Translations under genes and position numbers: made by a program
Notes under the pieces: model-generated
Database searches by the model: none
The model's input: the letters and a program-made list of their open reading frames with translations, nothing else
Told to the model about the DNA's origin: nothing
Shown here: piece by piece, positions 8,752 to 21,099 of the stretch
Layout of the letters: every line of letters begins with the position of its first letter
How positions within the stretch are numbered: the first letter of the stretch is position 1
NCBI RefSeq assembly: GCF_036320965.1
Contig: NC_092225.1
Span: 60,995,108-61,059,107, forward strand
Source: Panulirus ornatus
Lineage: Eukaryota; Arthropoda; Malacostraca; Decapoda; Palinuridae
Direction: 5' to 3'
DNA: 64,000 nucleotides

Positions 8752-10378
8752 TATATGTGGTTTCAGAAGTGGTAGAGGATGTGTGGATCAGGTGTTTGCT
8801 TTGAAGAATGTATGTGAGAAATACTTAGAAAACCAAATGGATTTGTATGTAGCATTCATGGATCTGGAGAAGGCATATGATAGAGTCGATAGAGATGCTC
8901 TGTGGAAGGTATTAAAAGTATATAGTGTGGGAGGCAAGTTGCTAGAAGCAGTGAAAAGTTTTAATCGAGAATGTAAGGCATGTGTACGAGTAGGAAGAGA
9001 GGAAAGTGATTGGTTCTCAGTGAATGTAGGTTTGCGGCAGGGGTGAGTGATGTCTCCATTGTTCGTTACTTTGTTTATGGATGGGGTTGTTGGGAGTGAA
9101 TGCAAGAGTTTTGGAGAGAGGGGCACGTATGCAGTCGCCTGTGGATGAGAGGGCTTGGGAAGTGAGTTAGTTGTTGTTCGCTGATGATACAGCGTTGGTG
9201 GGTGATTCGGGTGAGAAACTGCAGAAGCTGGTGACTGAGTTTGGTAAAGTGTGTGAAGGAAGAAAGTGAGTGTAAATGTGAATAAGAGCAAGGTTATTAG
9301 GTACAGTAGGGTTGAAGGACAAGTCAACTGGGAGGTAAGTTTGAATGGAGAAAAACTGGAGGAAGTGAAGTGTTTTAGATATCTGGGAGTGGATTTGTCA
9401 GCGAATGGAACCATGGAAGCAGAAGTGAGTCACAGGGTGGGGGAGGGGGCGAAAGTTCTGGGAGCGTTGAAAACATGTGGAAAGCGAGATCATTATCTCG
9501 GAAAGCAAAAATGAGTATGTTTGAAAGAATAGTGGTTCCAACAATGTTATATGGTTGCAAGGCGTGGGCTATAGATAGAGTTGTGCGGATGAGGGTGGAT
9601 GTGTTGGAAATGAGATGTTTGAGGACAATATGTGGTGTGAGGTGGTTTGATCGAGTAAGTAATGAAAGGGTAAGAGAGATATGTGGTAAGTGTCATTGAG
9701 AGAGCAGAAAAGGGTGTTTTGAAATGGTTTGGTCACATGGAAAGAATGAGTGAGGAAAGATTGACAAAAAAGATATATGTGTCGGAGGTGGAGGGAACGA
9801 GGAGAAGTGGGAGACCAAATTGGAGGTGGAAAGATGGAGTGAAAAAGATTTTGAGTGATCAGGGCCTGAACATGCAGGAGGGTGAAAGGCGGGCAAGGAA
9901 TAGAGTGAATTGGATCGATGTGGTATACCGGAGTCGACGTGCTGTCAATGGATTTAATCAGGGCATGTGAAGCGTCTGGGGTAAACCATGGAAAGTTCTG
10001 TGGGGCCCGGATGTGGAAAGGGAGCTGTGGTTTCGGGCATTATTGCATAACAGCTGGAGATTGAGTGTGAGTGAATGGGGCCTTTGTTGTCCTTTCCTGG
10101 CGCTGCCTCGCGCACATGAGGGGGGAGGGGGATGTTATTCCGTGTGTGGCGGGGTGGCGATAGGGGTGAGTAGGGGCAGACAGTGTGAATTTTGTGCATA
10201 TGTGTATATGTGTGTGTCTGTGTGTGTATATATGTGTGTACGTTGGGATGTGTGGGTGTGTATGTTTGCGTGTGTGGACGTGTGTGTGTGTGCATGTGTG
10301 TGGGGGTGGGTTGGGCCATTTCTTTCCTCTGTTTCCTTGCGCTACCTCGCAGGCGCGGGAGACAGCGACAAAGCAAAT

Positions 10379-10393
<15 letters not shown>
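8752..10393 (+). pseudogene. LINE-A copy 3 (RT to 3' end, broken)
   Basis: A 5'-truncated copy beginning inside the RT domain (CGFRSGRGCVDQVFALKN at about 8756), then motif A AFMDLEKAYDRV, 'LRQG' followed by TGA, motif C region (ttcgctgatgatacagc), VNVNKSKV, KCFRYLGVDL, MLYGCKAWAIDRV, 'VLKWFGHMERMSEERLTK', GRPNWRWKDG and the natural C-terminus AVNGFNQGM with a stop at 9968-9970. Several frameshifts and stops interrupt it. The 3'UTR runs about 420 bp and ends 'gcgctacctcgcaggcgcgg' + gagacagcgac, an A-run and (TA)n, so the 3' end looks complete. Confidence 0.88.
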
Positions 10394-10463
<70 letters not shown>

Positions 10464-10483
10464 TGTACATATTCATACTTGCT

Positions 10484-10550
<67 letters not shown>
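10394..10550. repeat. two (TA)n tracts with a short spacer
   Basis: TA tracts at about 10394-10460 and 10490-10550, separated by 'gcatgtacatattcatactt'. The spacer is repeated with one base change ('gcctgtacat...') just after the second tract, suggesting a local duplication of the end of the next element plus TA. Confidence 0.9.
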
Positions 10551-10554
<4 letters not shown>

Positions 10555-10735
10555 TGTACATATTCATACTTGCTTCATCTATTCGCGGCGCCACCCCGCC
10601 CAACAGGAAACAGCATCACCACCCCCATGCGTCAGCGAGGTAACGTAAGGAAAACAGACAAAAAATGCCATATTTGTTCACACTCAGTCTCTAGCTATCA
10701 TGTGTAAGCACCGAAACCACAGCTCCCTATCCATA
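10551..10735 (-). mobile_element. LINE-A 3'UTR fragment
   Basis: On the minus strand: 'ggagctgtggtttcggtgct', 'tagctagagactgagtgtga', then a tail-like block ('cgtcagcgaggtaacgtaag' on the plus strand) and the end 'agtatgaatatgtacagg' abutting (TA)n. Only the non-coding 3' region is present. Confidence 0.75.
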
Positions 10736-10739
10736 TCTT

Positions 10740-11926
10740 TATATTCATGTTACCTGAGATCTTAGGATGTGCATTGTAAACATTTGACATACATTTTCAA
10801 ACATTCCTCAATAAGCAATATGCATGTTGTTGATAAGTAAACTGTTTTTGACAATTTGGTGCAGTATAAGTCCCTACTTTAATTAAAGTCTAATAAGCTT
10901 TCAGCCTTGACAATAGTCAACGTTGTTCTTGCTCATTTAGTATTATCGAAAGTTACTTAAATGTTAGGTTAGTGAGAGGCTTGCTGAACAATTTCTCATA
11001 AGGCTTGTGGGTAAAATCTAATGCTTAATCGTTAAACCATTCACTTGATCTGAATTATAATGAAAGGGTGTTCAATACTTGTTCAGTCAGAGACTCTCTT
11101 GATTGCTATACTATATCTATTTCAGAGTCTACATAATCCATACATAGGATTATTTAGTCTCAGTTAACTGACAGTCTATTTTGCATATGTTTAGCACAAA
11201 ATCTAGGGATGTTATTGAAAATGCTTGCGTCAGATTTCTTATTCGTAGTAAAATAATCTAGCGAGATTGGACCAAATGTCTGTGAGTACAAACTAAATTG
11301 ATGAAGGCTGGGTAAGCACCTTTGAAATTATATATTTTCATCCTCATATGATAATTTGTTCGAGCACCTCTGCCCAGTTTTAACCTAGCCAGTCTCCTGG
11401 TGTTAGATACAAGTCAGAAAGGTGATAGATTAATAAGAACCCAATCGGTATCTTCGTACAATCTTTTTACGTCGTTCAGTTAAGCCCTGATTGGCATTAT
11501 ACACCAAGCTAATCAGACGTTTGGCCTACAGTTACCTGATGGCAACACATTATGTGTGGTACACATTCTGGCGGAACGCACTGCGTAACACAGACTGCTT
11601 TGTACAGGTCCCAGTGAACCAGTCACTCAGACTTGATAAGGGTTGGGCCACCTTGCAACCCACAGGTGAGGGCGCCTCCCGTCTGCCCCAGCGCCCTAAA
11701 TGTCCATGTGTTGGGCGTAATAAAACCTTTCTTTGGTAGTTATTGAGGGCGGTGTGTGGGCGAGGCCGTCCGACATTGGCGGACTCACTCTCGAGTTCCT
11801 CCCGGATTTGGCTCTAGTCTTTCAATCTAGGACTGCGGGTCCGGGGACGTATATGGATGGAAAACGTTGGCTGTTAAAGTGATATATTATCCATGGCTGA
11901 ATTTTTGATTTATTGTGTGGCATAAG
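10740..11926. other. no recognisable gene or repeat
   Basis: AT-rich, apparently single-copy sequence. An 82-residue frame at 11491-11739 has no recognisable motif. The segment 11735-11830 is GC-richer but I cannot assign it. Confidence 0.5.

Positions 11927-11970
<44 letters not shown>
11927..11970. repeat. (CA)n microsatellite
   Basis: CA tract, immediately upstream of a LINE C-terminal relic. Confidence 0.95.
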
Positions 11971-11973
<3 letters not shown>

Positions 11974-12019
11974 TACGCACGCAAAGTTTGATGATGTCGT
12001 GGGAGAATGTTTTCGAAAG

Positions 12020-12260
12020 ATACGGGGGTTAAACAGCTACAGGAAATAACATGAAATTAAATTATTAGAAAAGGACGTAAAGAAGCACTTCTACAGTGTA
12101 GGAGCGGTGAATGAATGGAATGAATTGAACGAGCATGTATGAACTGCAGGCACTATACAGAAGTTTGAATAGTCGTATGATAGAAGAGAATGCTCAAGAA
12201 ATGTGAGCACGGAATTGTAAAGCTCCGTCGTAACACACAAAATACATATGGCTACCTACC
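12020..12260 (+). pseudogene. LINE-D relic 1 (C-terminus and start of 3'UTR)
   Basis: Conceptual reading contains KKHFYSVGAVNEWNELNEHV, a form of the RVVxxWNxLPxxVVxAxxVxxFK block that ends many non-LTR retrotransposon ORF2 proteins, with an in-frame stop soon after. It is followed by 'gaattgtaaagctccgtcgt' + aacacacaaa, which also occurs in diverged form after the relics near 23.0 and 23.3 kb. Three or four fragments share this layout in the window. Clade unknown. Confidence 0.55.
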
Positions 12261-12271
12261 TCTATATCTCT

Positions 12272-12274
<3 letters not shown>

Positions 12275-12342
<68 letters not shown>
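12275..12342. repeat. (TA)n microsatellite
   Basis: TA tract at the 5' boundary of the Penelope-like relic. Confidence 0.95.
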
Positions 12343-12344
<2 letters not shown>

Positions 12345-12345
<1 letters not shown>

Positions 12346-13345
12346 CAAGAGGTCTCCCTTTACTTAACAATTTCGTACCTTCTACCAACTTTACTGTATA
12401 AGTGGAAAATAATTGTATGTTGCCGTTTTTAGATTGCGTGATCCATAGGGATTGAAACATGTTTAAGTTTAGCACATACAGAAAACCCATCAATGTTTGT
12501 ATATATATTCGTTATTACTCACCTCAACATGGTGGTTGAATTATCATTTCAGTCGATGTTCCTTAGGGCATTACGTATATGCAGTCCGGAATCTATTGAT
12601 GATAAGATATATTCTGTTGGATCCAGGTTAAAGTATCCTAAATCTCATTGCTAAATCTCTTAATTTGGCAAAGAAATCATATTCTAGAGTTAAACCCAAA
12701 CCTCCCCTTGATACCAAGAAACCTTTAGTTCTCTCTTTTAGTGATAATTTCACAATACTTCCTAGGTTGCGTAAATCCTTTAATGTAAATGTAGCCTTTA
12801 GCAATAACAATACTATATAGAAAATCTCAATCCAAAACTCACCAGAAAATTCTGCGGGCTGTGTTTACACAATACCTTGTAAAAATTGTATTATGTTTTA
12901 TCTTTTGTAGACTGGTGAAGATCTTTATGTTAGACTTAAGCAACATAGATATAGTACTTAAAAAAATTATGTCCATTGTATTGACTAGAGTAATGCGAAT
13001 TCCGTCGTTGACTGTAACTCCTTTACCACGAGAAATATTATTGAATCTTCTATCAATAAGTACACAAAGAATTGTATTATTATTTGTGAAGGTCTATACA
13101 GATTGGATAGCTTTATTGTAGGCAAAATTTCTAAAGTTCCCTTTCTTGTCCACATAAAATTTTTTTTTATAACAGGCATGATGTCAGACCCGAACACCAC
13201 CAGCCCGAACACCACCATCTGGTAATGCTTGTTTACCAACGGCGTCTTAGCTGCGTTCTATGTCTTGCACCTCATTCTTGTATCTCCCCTGACGATGTGA
13301 TTATTACACGAAAGTGCACTTATAAACTTATTGTTTTTTTTCCGG
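12345..13345 (+). pseudogene. Penelope-like retroelement relic (late RT, linker, GIY-YIG)
   Basis: Degenerate, but readable in pieces that switch frame. The RT end gives 'LNNFVPSTNFTV' then MLPFLDCVIHRD, followed by 'FKFSTYRKPINVCIYIRYY' and 'FLRALRICSPESIDDKIYS'. The linker gives KPLVLSFSDNFTILPRLRKS. The endonuclease part gives SAGCVYTIPCKNC, then 'TGEDLYVRLKQHRYST', CIDWSNA-like and VVDCNSFTTRNIIESSINKY. The order LPFLD, YRKP, FLRALRIC, (I/V)PRL, CxxC and TGxxLxxRLKxH is that of Penelope-like elements, which fuse an RT to a C-terminal GIY-YIG nuclease. The first GIY-YIG residues are lost (a stop falls before TGEDL). RT palm motifs A-C are absent, so the copy is 5'-truncated. The tail 'gatgtgattattacacgaaa' also occurs inverted at 5041-5211. 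Confidence 0.85.
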
Positions 13346-13355
13346 TGTTTTTTGC

Positions 13356-13360
<5 letters not shown>

Positions 13361-13396
<36 letters not shown>
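13361..13396. repeat. short (TA)(TG)n tract
   Basis: TA then TG dinucleotides just after the Penelope-like tail. Confidence 0.9.
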
Positions 13397-13398
<2 letters not shown>

Positions 13399-13399
13399 G

Positions 13400-14573
13400 G
13401 GTTGATAAGAGAGTTAGTGCCTTACAATAAAAGCAACACAGCAGATATACAAATCACTATATTTCTCAGCTTAATTGCGTTTTCTGGTAATTACTTCCTT
13501 GCAGCGACTGGTTATGTTATTTGTCTTTGATTATTTAGTTGAACTCCACGTCTGACCCTTCTTGCAACTCCTCTGAGCTGGCCAGCACAGCATTGTCGTT
13601 TTTGTGCATGTTCCCTTCACAGAGTTGCCTTTGACTGAGAGAATTTGGGTTAGATCTTGTGAGCAGGGTGAGTGCGGTATAGAGTTTGGCTGTCACCGAG
13701 AGCTGAGCTGCGTGGCGAGACGTTGTTCTAGAAGAGCGTCACATCTCGAGTCACTCAGCTTACCCTCGTCTCCTCTGCTTTCTTGCATCATACAACTGGC
13801 GTTGGCTGTCCCCAGTTGATACTATTTCCCTCCTCCAGGTGGTTCACCTTCAGAACCCAATGAAAATCCCAAAACATACTGGCCATGACCTTTGCGGCTG
13901 ATGACGTCTTCTTCAACTTTCGCTGGGGCGGTTCTGGGCCCGTGTGTGTTTCCACTGTCTGCTTTGTTTCTCTGTCTCAGGATCGTTGCTCTGGCTCGTC
14001 CTGAGTCGCAGGGCGGTGGAGGGAGTCATCTGGATCGGCTTAAAGACTGATATCAAAAGTTGTAGAGATGTTTAAGGCAGATTTTTTTTCTTTCAGCTGC
14101 TGTCGACAGCATTAAGGAGAACCTACTGTACTGACACCTTCACTATGCCCAAGTTACACACCAGTGAAAAGACAGAAAGTCTCTCGACGTTGTGCCTGAT
14201 GCTTGCTCCTACCGCCTTTCATCTTTGCATCAGTACATTACATTTAGATCTACCCTCTCAATAGGACTTGATCTGTATTCACCTTACGTGCACCCTCTGC
14301 TGTTCTTGTACTCAACCATCCAAGCCTCTGTTTTCCCTATCTAACTCTGCTATATCCATATGTGTCTGTTTGAGAGGACAGTCTTTCGTATCAAGGTACC
14401 TTGACATAATTCAGAGCTTCGATGTCCCCACGATCATTGAATTCTTAGGAGGTGTCTTGCCATGAGTTCACACTGTGATTAATCTTCTCCGGAAACTATG
14501 GAATTATTGAGACAGAACTATCGTATGCATAGACTCTATAGCTTTCATCACCCTGCCATGTCTGCAAGTAAGG

Positions 14574-14574
<1 letters not shown>
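13400..14574. other. no recognisable gene
   Basis: Mixed sequence with no frame above about 100 residues and no domain I recognise. Frames at 13604-13819 and 14268-14465 lack supporting motifs. Confidence 0.45.

Positions 14575-14641
<67 letters not shown>
14575..14641. repeat. (CA)n microsatellite
   Basis: About 66 bp of CA. Confidence 0.95.
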
Positions 14642-14935
14642 TTAAGGTCTTAAAACAGATTGATTACCTAGTAATTGATAAACAGCTCTTCGATAGATGT
14701 GGATATAGAGCAACCAGATTACATAACATGTCATCAAGAAACTAATACAAAGGAAAATGTAAAGAAATACTGTTATAGCGTAGCGTGAAGAGTGGTGGAT
14801 GAATGGAATACAGTGACTGGGGACGTGGCTGATACACACAACATACATAGAATGAAGAAGACGTATGGCAGTAATGACTGTTCAAGACATGAGGCCAACA
14901 AGTGATAAACTTCCTCCCAGTGTATCTCTTTGGTT
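14642..14935 (+). pseudogene. LINE-D relic 2 (C-terminus)
   Basis: Across frame breaks it reads LFDRCGYRATRLHN, then 'KKYCYSVA' and 'RVVDEWNTVTGDVADTHNIH' ahead of KKTYGSNDC. The RVVDEWN block parallels AVNEWN in the 12.0 kb relic and 'MEWNEMTEDLVNAD' at 23.2 kb. The relic sits directly after a (CA)n tract, as does the one at 12.0 kb. Confidence 0.6.
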
Positions 14936-15340
14936 TACATGTCTGTTGTTGGAATACTTTTTAGTTAGCTTTTGTTTTGTAATTACCTTTCGTTTGTCAT
15001 GAGAATTTTTCATCAAATGCTTTCATTTAATACTGTCTCTTTTAGGGATTTCATTAGGATTTGTGTATAGCCTTATTTGATTTACACATTTTCTTTCTCA
15101 CTTTACTGTTTCCATGTCATTTTTTAGCATAAGGTTTATTACACTGATTATTGTTTGAGCTGTTGTTTAAGGTGTTGCTTGAGCTATTGTTTGAGATCCT
15201 GGCCGGTCTAGTCTCTGATGATGAAACGACTACTTTACGACACATGAAACTGAACAAACAAAAAGACTCTAATTACACGTGTGTTTATCTTCATCACACG
15301 ACTGGGCTTTTAGCGCAACAAGCCGGTGTGGGATATCATT
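14936..15340. other. no recognisable gene
   Basis: AT-rich sequence with short TTG-rich runs near 15150-15200; no motif seen. Confidence 0.45.
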
Positions 15341-15344
15341 GTAC

Positions 15345-15650
<306 letters not shown>

Positions 15651-15814
15651 CCATCTTCTGATGCAATATGACCACTCATCATTAACAATGAAATTCCAGA
15701 AGTCATTAAGTAGCTTCCCCGCGGGGAGAGCCGGAAATAGCGAGAGTTGAGTTCACCTCATCAGGGTTACGAAAGGTTCAGCACCTAGAGCTATCAACAT
15801 CACGCTCTGAGAAC

Positions 15815-15816
<2 letters not shown>

Positions 15817-15880
<64 letters not shown>
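15817..15880. repeat. (GA)n microsatellite
   Basis: Pure GA tract. Confidence 0.95.
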
Positions 15881-15882
<2 letters not shown>

Positions 15883-15899
15883 GACAGAAGAGTCTCCGT

Positions 15900-18235
15900 A
15901 GGTCCACGTCTGGGTTCTCAGCACTGGATGAATGAACTCTATATAGGACCATTTTCTGTTGCAAGTGGAGTTGTAAGGAGGCATCCCCGATTTCCCCCCC
16001 CTCTTATGAACAGCCAGCAGGAGAAAGAACTGAATAAGCAACATGCCCGTGTTAAGTAAGCCTACATGGAATCCAACAGAATAGAATAAGGGAAAAACTA
16101 CAGTACATTTCTAGCTGCATTATCTCACCCTCTGCTGCACTAAAATATATTCTTAGTTCGTCTTCTGATCTTGTGGGGTACTTTACCGTGTGGCTTTGGA
16201 GGGTAATTTGCAGTCCCACTTGTCATGCCGAATATTGAAGATAGAAGAAATCAGAGTAAATTGTTAGCGTTTTACGGAGAGTGCGGGAATTCACATCCTG
16301 CGTGGGCAGCAATCCTGTGGGAAAAAAAAATTCAGCCTCTGTGGCTATCTTTAAACATGCAAATCAGATCATTATACTTAGCTGTAATTTACTCTTTGGG
16401 GGAGAGAGAGAGAGAGAGAGAGAGAGGGGTGGAGGGAATGACACTTTGGGATCTCTTGACACCTTTAAGAATCTACGCGATCCCCGATATACTGGAGTCG
16501 GTCAGCACTGAAGCAACACCGAGGACTCGCTCTGACACCAGGGAACACGACACCCTCACCTCCGTGCTGCTGACACTAGCGGTCAGCGACGGGTGGACCC
16601 AGGAACTCAAGATCTGCTACAGTACCTAAATTGGTATGGCAGGGCGGAAAAAAAAATAGCGTCAGGAGACCAGGGCGTGGCCAACATACCCGAGCACAGA
16701 CGACCCAGGGGCCGTCATAGGGACAAGGGCCTGGTACCAGGCAGAGAGCTGGCCAGTCTAACAACGCCAGCCACACTCCCAAGTACGACAAGTGGCACCG
16801 AATCAACAAGTCTCTCCCTCCACCGAGCTTACTCGAAGCAGCTTCGTGGTAGTGATGAGGCAGCAGTTGGACGGGTCACACTCGCCACTGCTGTTGGTGT
16901 TATGATTGTTGTAGATGGGGGATGAGAGGGGTTCATCGACACGACAGCCAACGAAGCAGAAAGAAAATGATCTAGAAAGGCAGAGCCATCATCTCTGGAA
17001 CCTCCACTAAAAGTTATCGAAGATGGGTGAGTTATCCAGACGACAACCAGCGATGCAAAAAGAGGTTTAGAAAGGCAAGCCCAAGACACTATTATCCTAA
17101 GGTGTCTCAGAATTATACAGGCACCGCAGCACTAAAGATGCACCAGTGGACATGATAGACCTTTAACCCTGGAGGGAAAGCTGACCTTTATACGGGACTA
17201 TGAGTCCTACACTCGTGGATACTACAAGCGATAGTGTTATAAGCTACAGACCCTTGCCCATGGATACCTCCAGCCAAGTGAACAGGGCCCCTTCAGTCCT
17301 ACCACTACGCTGGTCAGTGTCAGGACTGTAGCTATGATTAGAAATGCCTTGTTCACTCTGGCCATCGAGATGTAAGTGTATTTGTAGGAGAGACATTTCT
17401 TAACTATAAGACTCTCAGTGACCTTGTCAAGCGTATATTTACCTGAAGGAGTCGTGACCAAAAAGGGCGTCGAGGCAGAACTGTTTTGTGCTGAAGTAGG
17501 CCTGTGCAATCCCAGCCCATTAATATCGTGGTTCCAGTCCATTTGGAACTGGCGTTTCGTTTGGCCATTATTACTGGCAACTCCGTCTTACTGTTTGTGA
17601 TGTATGGACCTCATTAGCAAGGGGCAGACCCAGTTCCCTATATATAGAAAATATTGACAGTTTATCTTGTATGATTAAGGCAGTATGTTGTTATAGTGAC
17701 TACCAGCACCTCCGTCACAGGATATATGACGAACTCACGTAGCTTGATTAGCAGCAATGAAGAAATCCTCACCTTCGTCTGTGGCTCTTCCCTCATCCAG
17801 ATTGTGAGACTAACCTGCACGGCTCTCTTACCGCTTGTGGACCCTTGAGACACGTCGGCACCTCTTACCATAGAGCTGCTCTTACCAGATCTGGTAATCC
17901 CTACGGACGGGGAAAGCAACAGCCTCAACTCCACATGACTGTAGCACCAGCGAGTCGTGCATTAACTGCGCCTGGAGCTAGAATCACCGGCTGACCAGTT
18001 CCACTGCACAGTGACGTACACCACATCTCAGACCTTCACTTCAGAGATGAATTTATGCACACACCTCAGCGGCAGCAGTCTGTCGCAGCCGTCAGATGTG
18101 CCCTAGTTTGGCTATCGTTGCCTTGAGGCAACTGGAGCTGAACTTGAGAGTTTAGTCAAGGTATGATAGCCATTCAGCTAAAGGAACGTACGATCCTTCA
18201 GTAGGAGGAAGCCTGATGCCGGGCGGTGGTGGGGC
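15900..18235 (+). other. uncharacterised; possible remnant upstream of LINE-C
   Basis: No convincing gene. At 16225-16400 a frame reads 'YGECGNSHPAWAAIL', faintly like the zinc-knuckle (CxxCxxxHPA) of LINE ORF1 proteins, and it lies about 2 kb upstream of LINE-C in the same orientation. The second Cys and the spacing do not fit well. A short (GA)n tract lies at 16401-16426 and a 110-residue frame without motifs at 16593-16925. The rest is mixed sequence. A decayed LINE 5' half is possible but unproven. Confidence 0.25.
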
Positions 18236-18239
18236 AGGG

Positions 18240-20060
18240 TGACCCATCTCGCAGATGGTAGCAGACGCCAGGAGGATATCAAAACTCATGCAACATGGTT
18301 AGAGACTCTGGCTAAAGAACGTCATGGATCCTCACCCCACGAGACTATGTCCCACAAGGGAACAGACAGAGCGGAACTGGTACCCAGCAATCACGCCAAA
18401 GTTAACGTATTAGCTTCGCACTTCGTAGCCAAAATACAACTTCAATTTCACACAGACGGCTGCCAATCATGCCAGTGCTTAACTACATCCCAGGCGACAG
18501 TAGTGTCAGTTGAGCAGGACCATGTGTGCTTCGTCCTGTGAAGACACCAGACAACGCCAGAGCCACGGCAGTCTGTGATAACTGACTCTTAGACACAAGG
18601 ATCTGCAGACCTGGCTCTACTACACATCCCGTCGAACAAAGTAGCTGACCGACCAAATAGAAATATTCCTCCGTTCTCCCTGTCTAAAAGAGAGTCAGTC
18701 AGATGTGTGAAAATAAGACAAATATCCGTCACTGGTAAAATTCTTGGGACTATTACCAACCAACAAATGACAACATTCTTCGATGATCATCGACTGCTAA
18801 ACTAATACATTTTGGGTTCCGAAAGAGGCTTTCAGCAGCTGATACTCTCGTTAATTTCTTACCCACCCTGTACCATGCAATACATAACTCTAGAATCAGC
18901 TGTCTTAATCAATGAATATTGGTGGCAGTCCTGCCTGCATACAACACAGAGGACCCTCATATGCCTTCTCTCATGAACATCTTTAGAGATGTGTCTTTAG
19001 GATAATGCTTAACGACGAGGAATCCCAAAGCGGCTCTGTAGGATTCAGAATGCCTCAAAGTAGTGTCTTATTACCTCTCTTGCGAAATACCTACTTTAGT
19101 CCTTATACACAAAGATACTCCCATAACTGCACTCTAAGTCTTCCTATCGAGGGAGGAGAGACGCCCTTTCTGATGCTAACATCAGTCATCCAATCGTCCA
19201 TGCGTCATCGCAGGGAAGGCTTTGGCCTGCAGTATTTGCTGCCGAAAAAACGAGACACGGCGGAGGAACACAGCTGAACCTGGACACCTGAGGTGAGGAC
19301 AAATCCAGAGGGCGATTGTCATGAAGATATCCTAACATTCACCTCGCACTGTGAACGATGAAGACAGGCGTGCAAAACTTTGCTTTTCACAACTGTAAGA
19401 AAACTTGCAGTGTTGAGGAATTTGTTTCGTACCCTACACAGCAGAAGGTTCAAAACCTCTTATGATACAAATCTGCTCACATTATGGAATATATTGATGC
19501 TCTTTCTCACAGATGGCTATGTCGGAACCACTACCACACCGTCGTCTACTACGCATCAGGCTCGACCTTGTGGGTCAAGCCCAACGACATCGTATACAAG
19601 AAGCAGGCCTGACATTTCCTACCCTACGTGGCTCTGTGACTCTCCAACCTGTAGAAGGATAGGAGCCAACCGCCCAAGAAGCAAGGACGAAGACCAGCTC
19701 CTTTAACCTGAGCCCTTGGCTGCGCCGTCCTCGAGAACACATTATTTCCCCAGAGGTCTATCATCCCGCGCCTTACTTGGCTATGGAACATGTTTACACG
19801 ACTGATATCAATCAGAGAAATCAGGTTCTTTGAACGGATGAAGTTATTAGCTCACAGCTGCCCCATGGAAAATACCCTCCCAGACTTGTTTGCCGAACGG
19901 GAATGATATTTAATAAACTCAACCTTTTACAGAAGCAACATTTTAAGAAGATTAGGCTCTTAGAGGAACGGTGGGACTACATAAGGAGCATTTGTCCTGA
20001 TGCCGCGATAAAGTAGAACGTAATTAGGGTTGGCTGCAGAATGAGTTGACTTAAGGACAA
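18240..20060 (+). pseudogene. LINE-C relic (RT region, heavily decayed)
   Basis: Fragments appear in the right order for a non-LTR RT. The pre-RT connector is 'KVNVLASHFVAKIQ' (about 18400). The RT-1/2 region is 'ISVTGKILGTITNQQMTTFF' (about 18727). A GFRK-like block is followed by SAADTLVNFLPTLYHAI (about 18820). The motif-B region has 'MLNDEESQSGSVGF' and PQSSVLLPLLRNTYFS, matching the usual PQGSVLGPLLWN-Y. LWPAVFAAEKTRHGG (about 19212) resembles the post-palm W-V-FAPEKT block. An ISPEVYHP-type tail follows near 19750. Motif A and C aspartates are not recoverable, and many frame changes and stops are present. Clade uncertain (I- or Jockey-like by feel). Confidence 0.65.
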
Positions 20061-20288
20061 ACAGATCTTACGAAATAGAAAGTTTGGAGCACACAATCAG
20101 CTCTTCCCAGCTCGACCTTCGTGGACTCTGAAATTTTAGTATTAAAAAAAGAGAAAGAGAAAATATGAGAGATGGGGCGAGAAATACTCTGTGTGAGAAA
20201 GAATAAAAGGAAATGGTGAAGAATGAGAAAGGTATGAAGAAAATGAGAGACAAAAGCTTGGAGGAAGAATGACAGATGATAGTAAGAC

Positions 20289-20289
<1 letters not shown>

Positions 20290-20345
<56 letters not shown>
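20290..20345. repeat. (GA)n microsatellite
   Basis: Pure GA; the upstream 20100-20290 stretch is purine-rich and may be a decayed extension. Confidence 0.95.
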
Positions 20346-20348
<3 letters not shown>

Positions 20349-20787
20349 AACTTTATCCATATTCATAAATCCTCTGTGAATTTCTAACAAATGATAACCT
20401 CTGCGTCCAGAGGGAGGGGGAAAAAAAGAACGTTTAAATAACTAACAAGTTTTTGCCTCCCTATCACACATCAGTGAGCCTAAATCATGCTGCCGAAGGA
20501 CTGGAGGAATTGTTTAAAAGGTTAATGCATATATTGTTATCTGCTGCAAGAATAAATGGGCTCCAACATTATACCCGCATGTTTATTTATTTTTTCTTTA
20601 TCAATGTGGACCTGTGAGAAGGTTTTTAAGATCAAACTTGTCTGACTCACCCCACATGATTCCTACTTTTCATTAAGGGAAGAGTTTATGATATTAAGGC
20701 AATGGTGGGCATTATGCAAATGGTGGTGTTTCATGCGATGGTAGACCATTCCGATAACATCAGTGTGGCGCTGTGGTGTGGGGTGCT

Positions 20788-20845
<58 letters not shown>

Positions 20846-21099
20846 AATATTGCGTTGCGGGGGAACCGCTGTTAATCTCTACGCCATTCATAATGTAAGA
20901 ATTTGCTCTGCATATGGACTAGCTCATTTGCATATTGCCGGCCAGCAAGCACACATACACTGATCTGCATATGAGCTTGCTTGAAACTTGAGTAGGTTGT
21001 GGGCTCCCGTGGACGCTGTTGACCGTCGTGTCATTTCCTAAGCACTCATTGTTTATCCGGGGCATAGCTACAGCGTTCTTTCTCCAACACACTTGTCTA
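20346..21099. other. no recognisable gene; contains (GT)n
   Basis: A (GT)n tract lies at about 20797-20841. The rest is AT-rich, without an assignable feature. Confidence 0.5.

Noticed and set aside
16225..16400. LINE ORF1 zinc-knuckle
   Set aside because: The Cys/His spacing does not fit CCHC; noted only as a weak possibility.
20900..20960. Octamer-like 'atttgcat' regulatory site
   Set aside because: A single short match with no gene nearby is not evidence of function.
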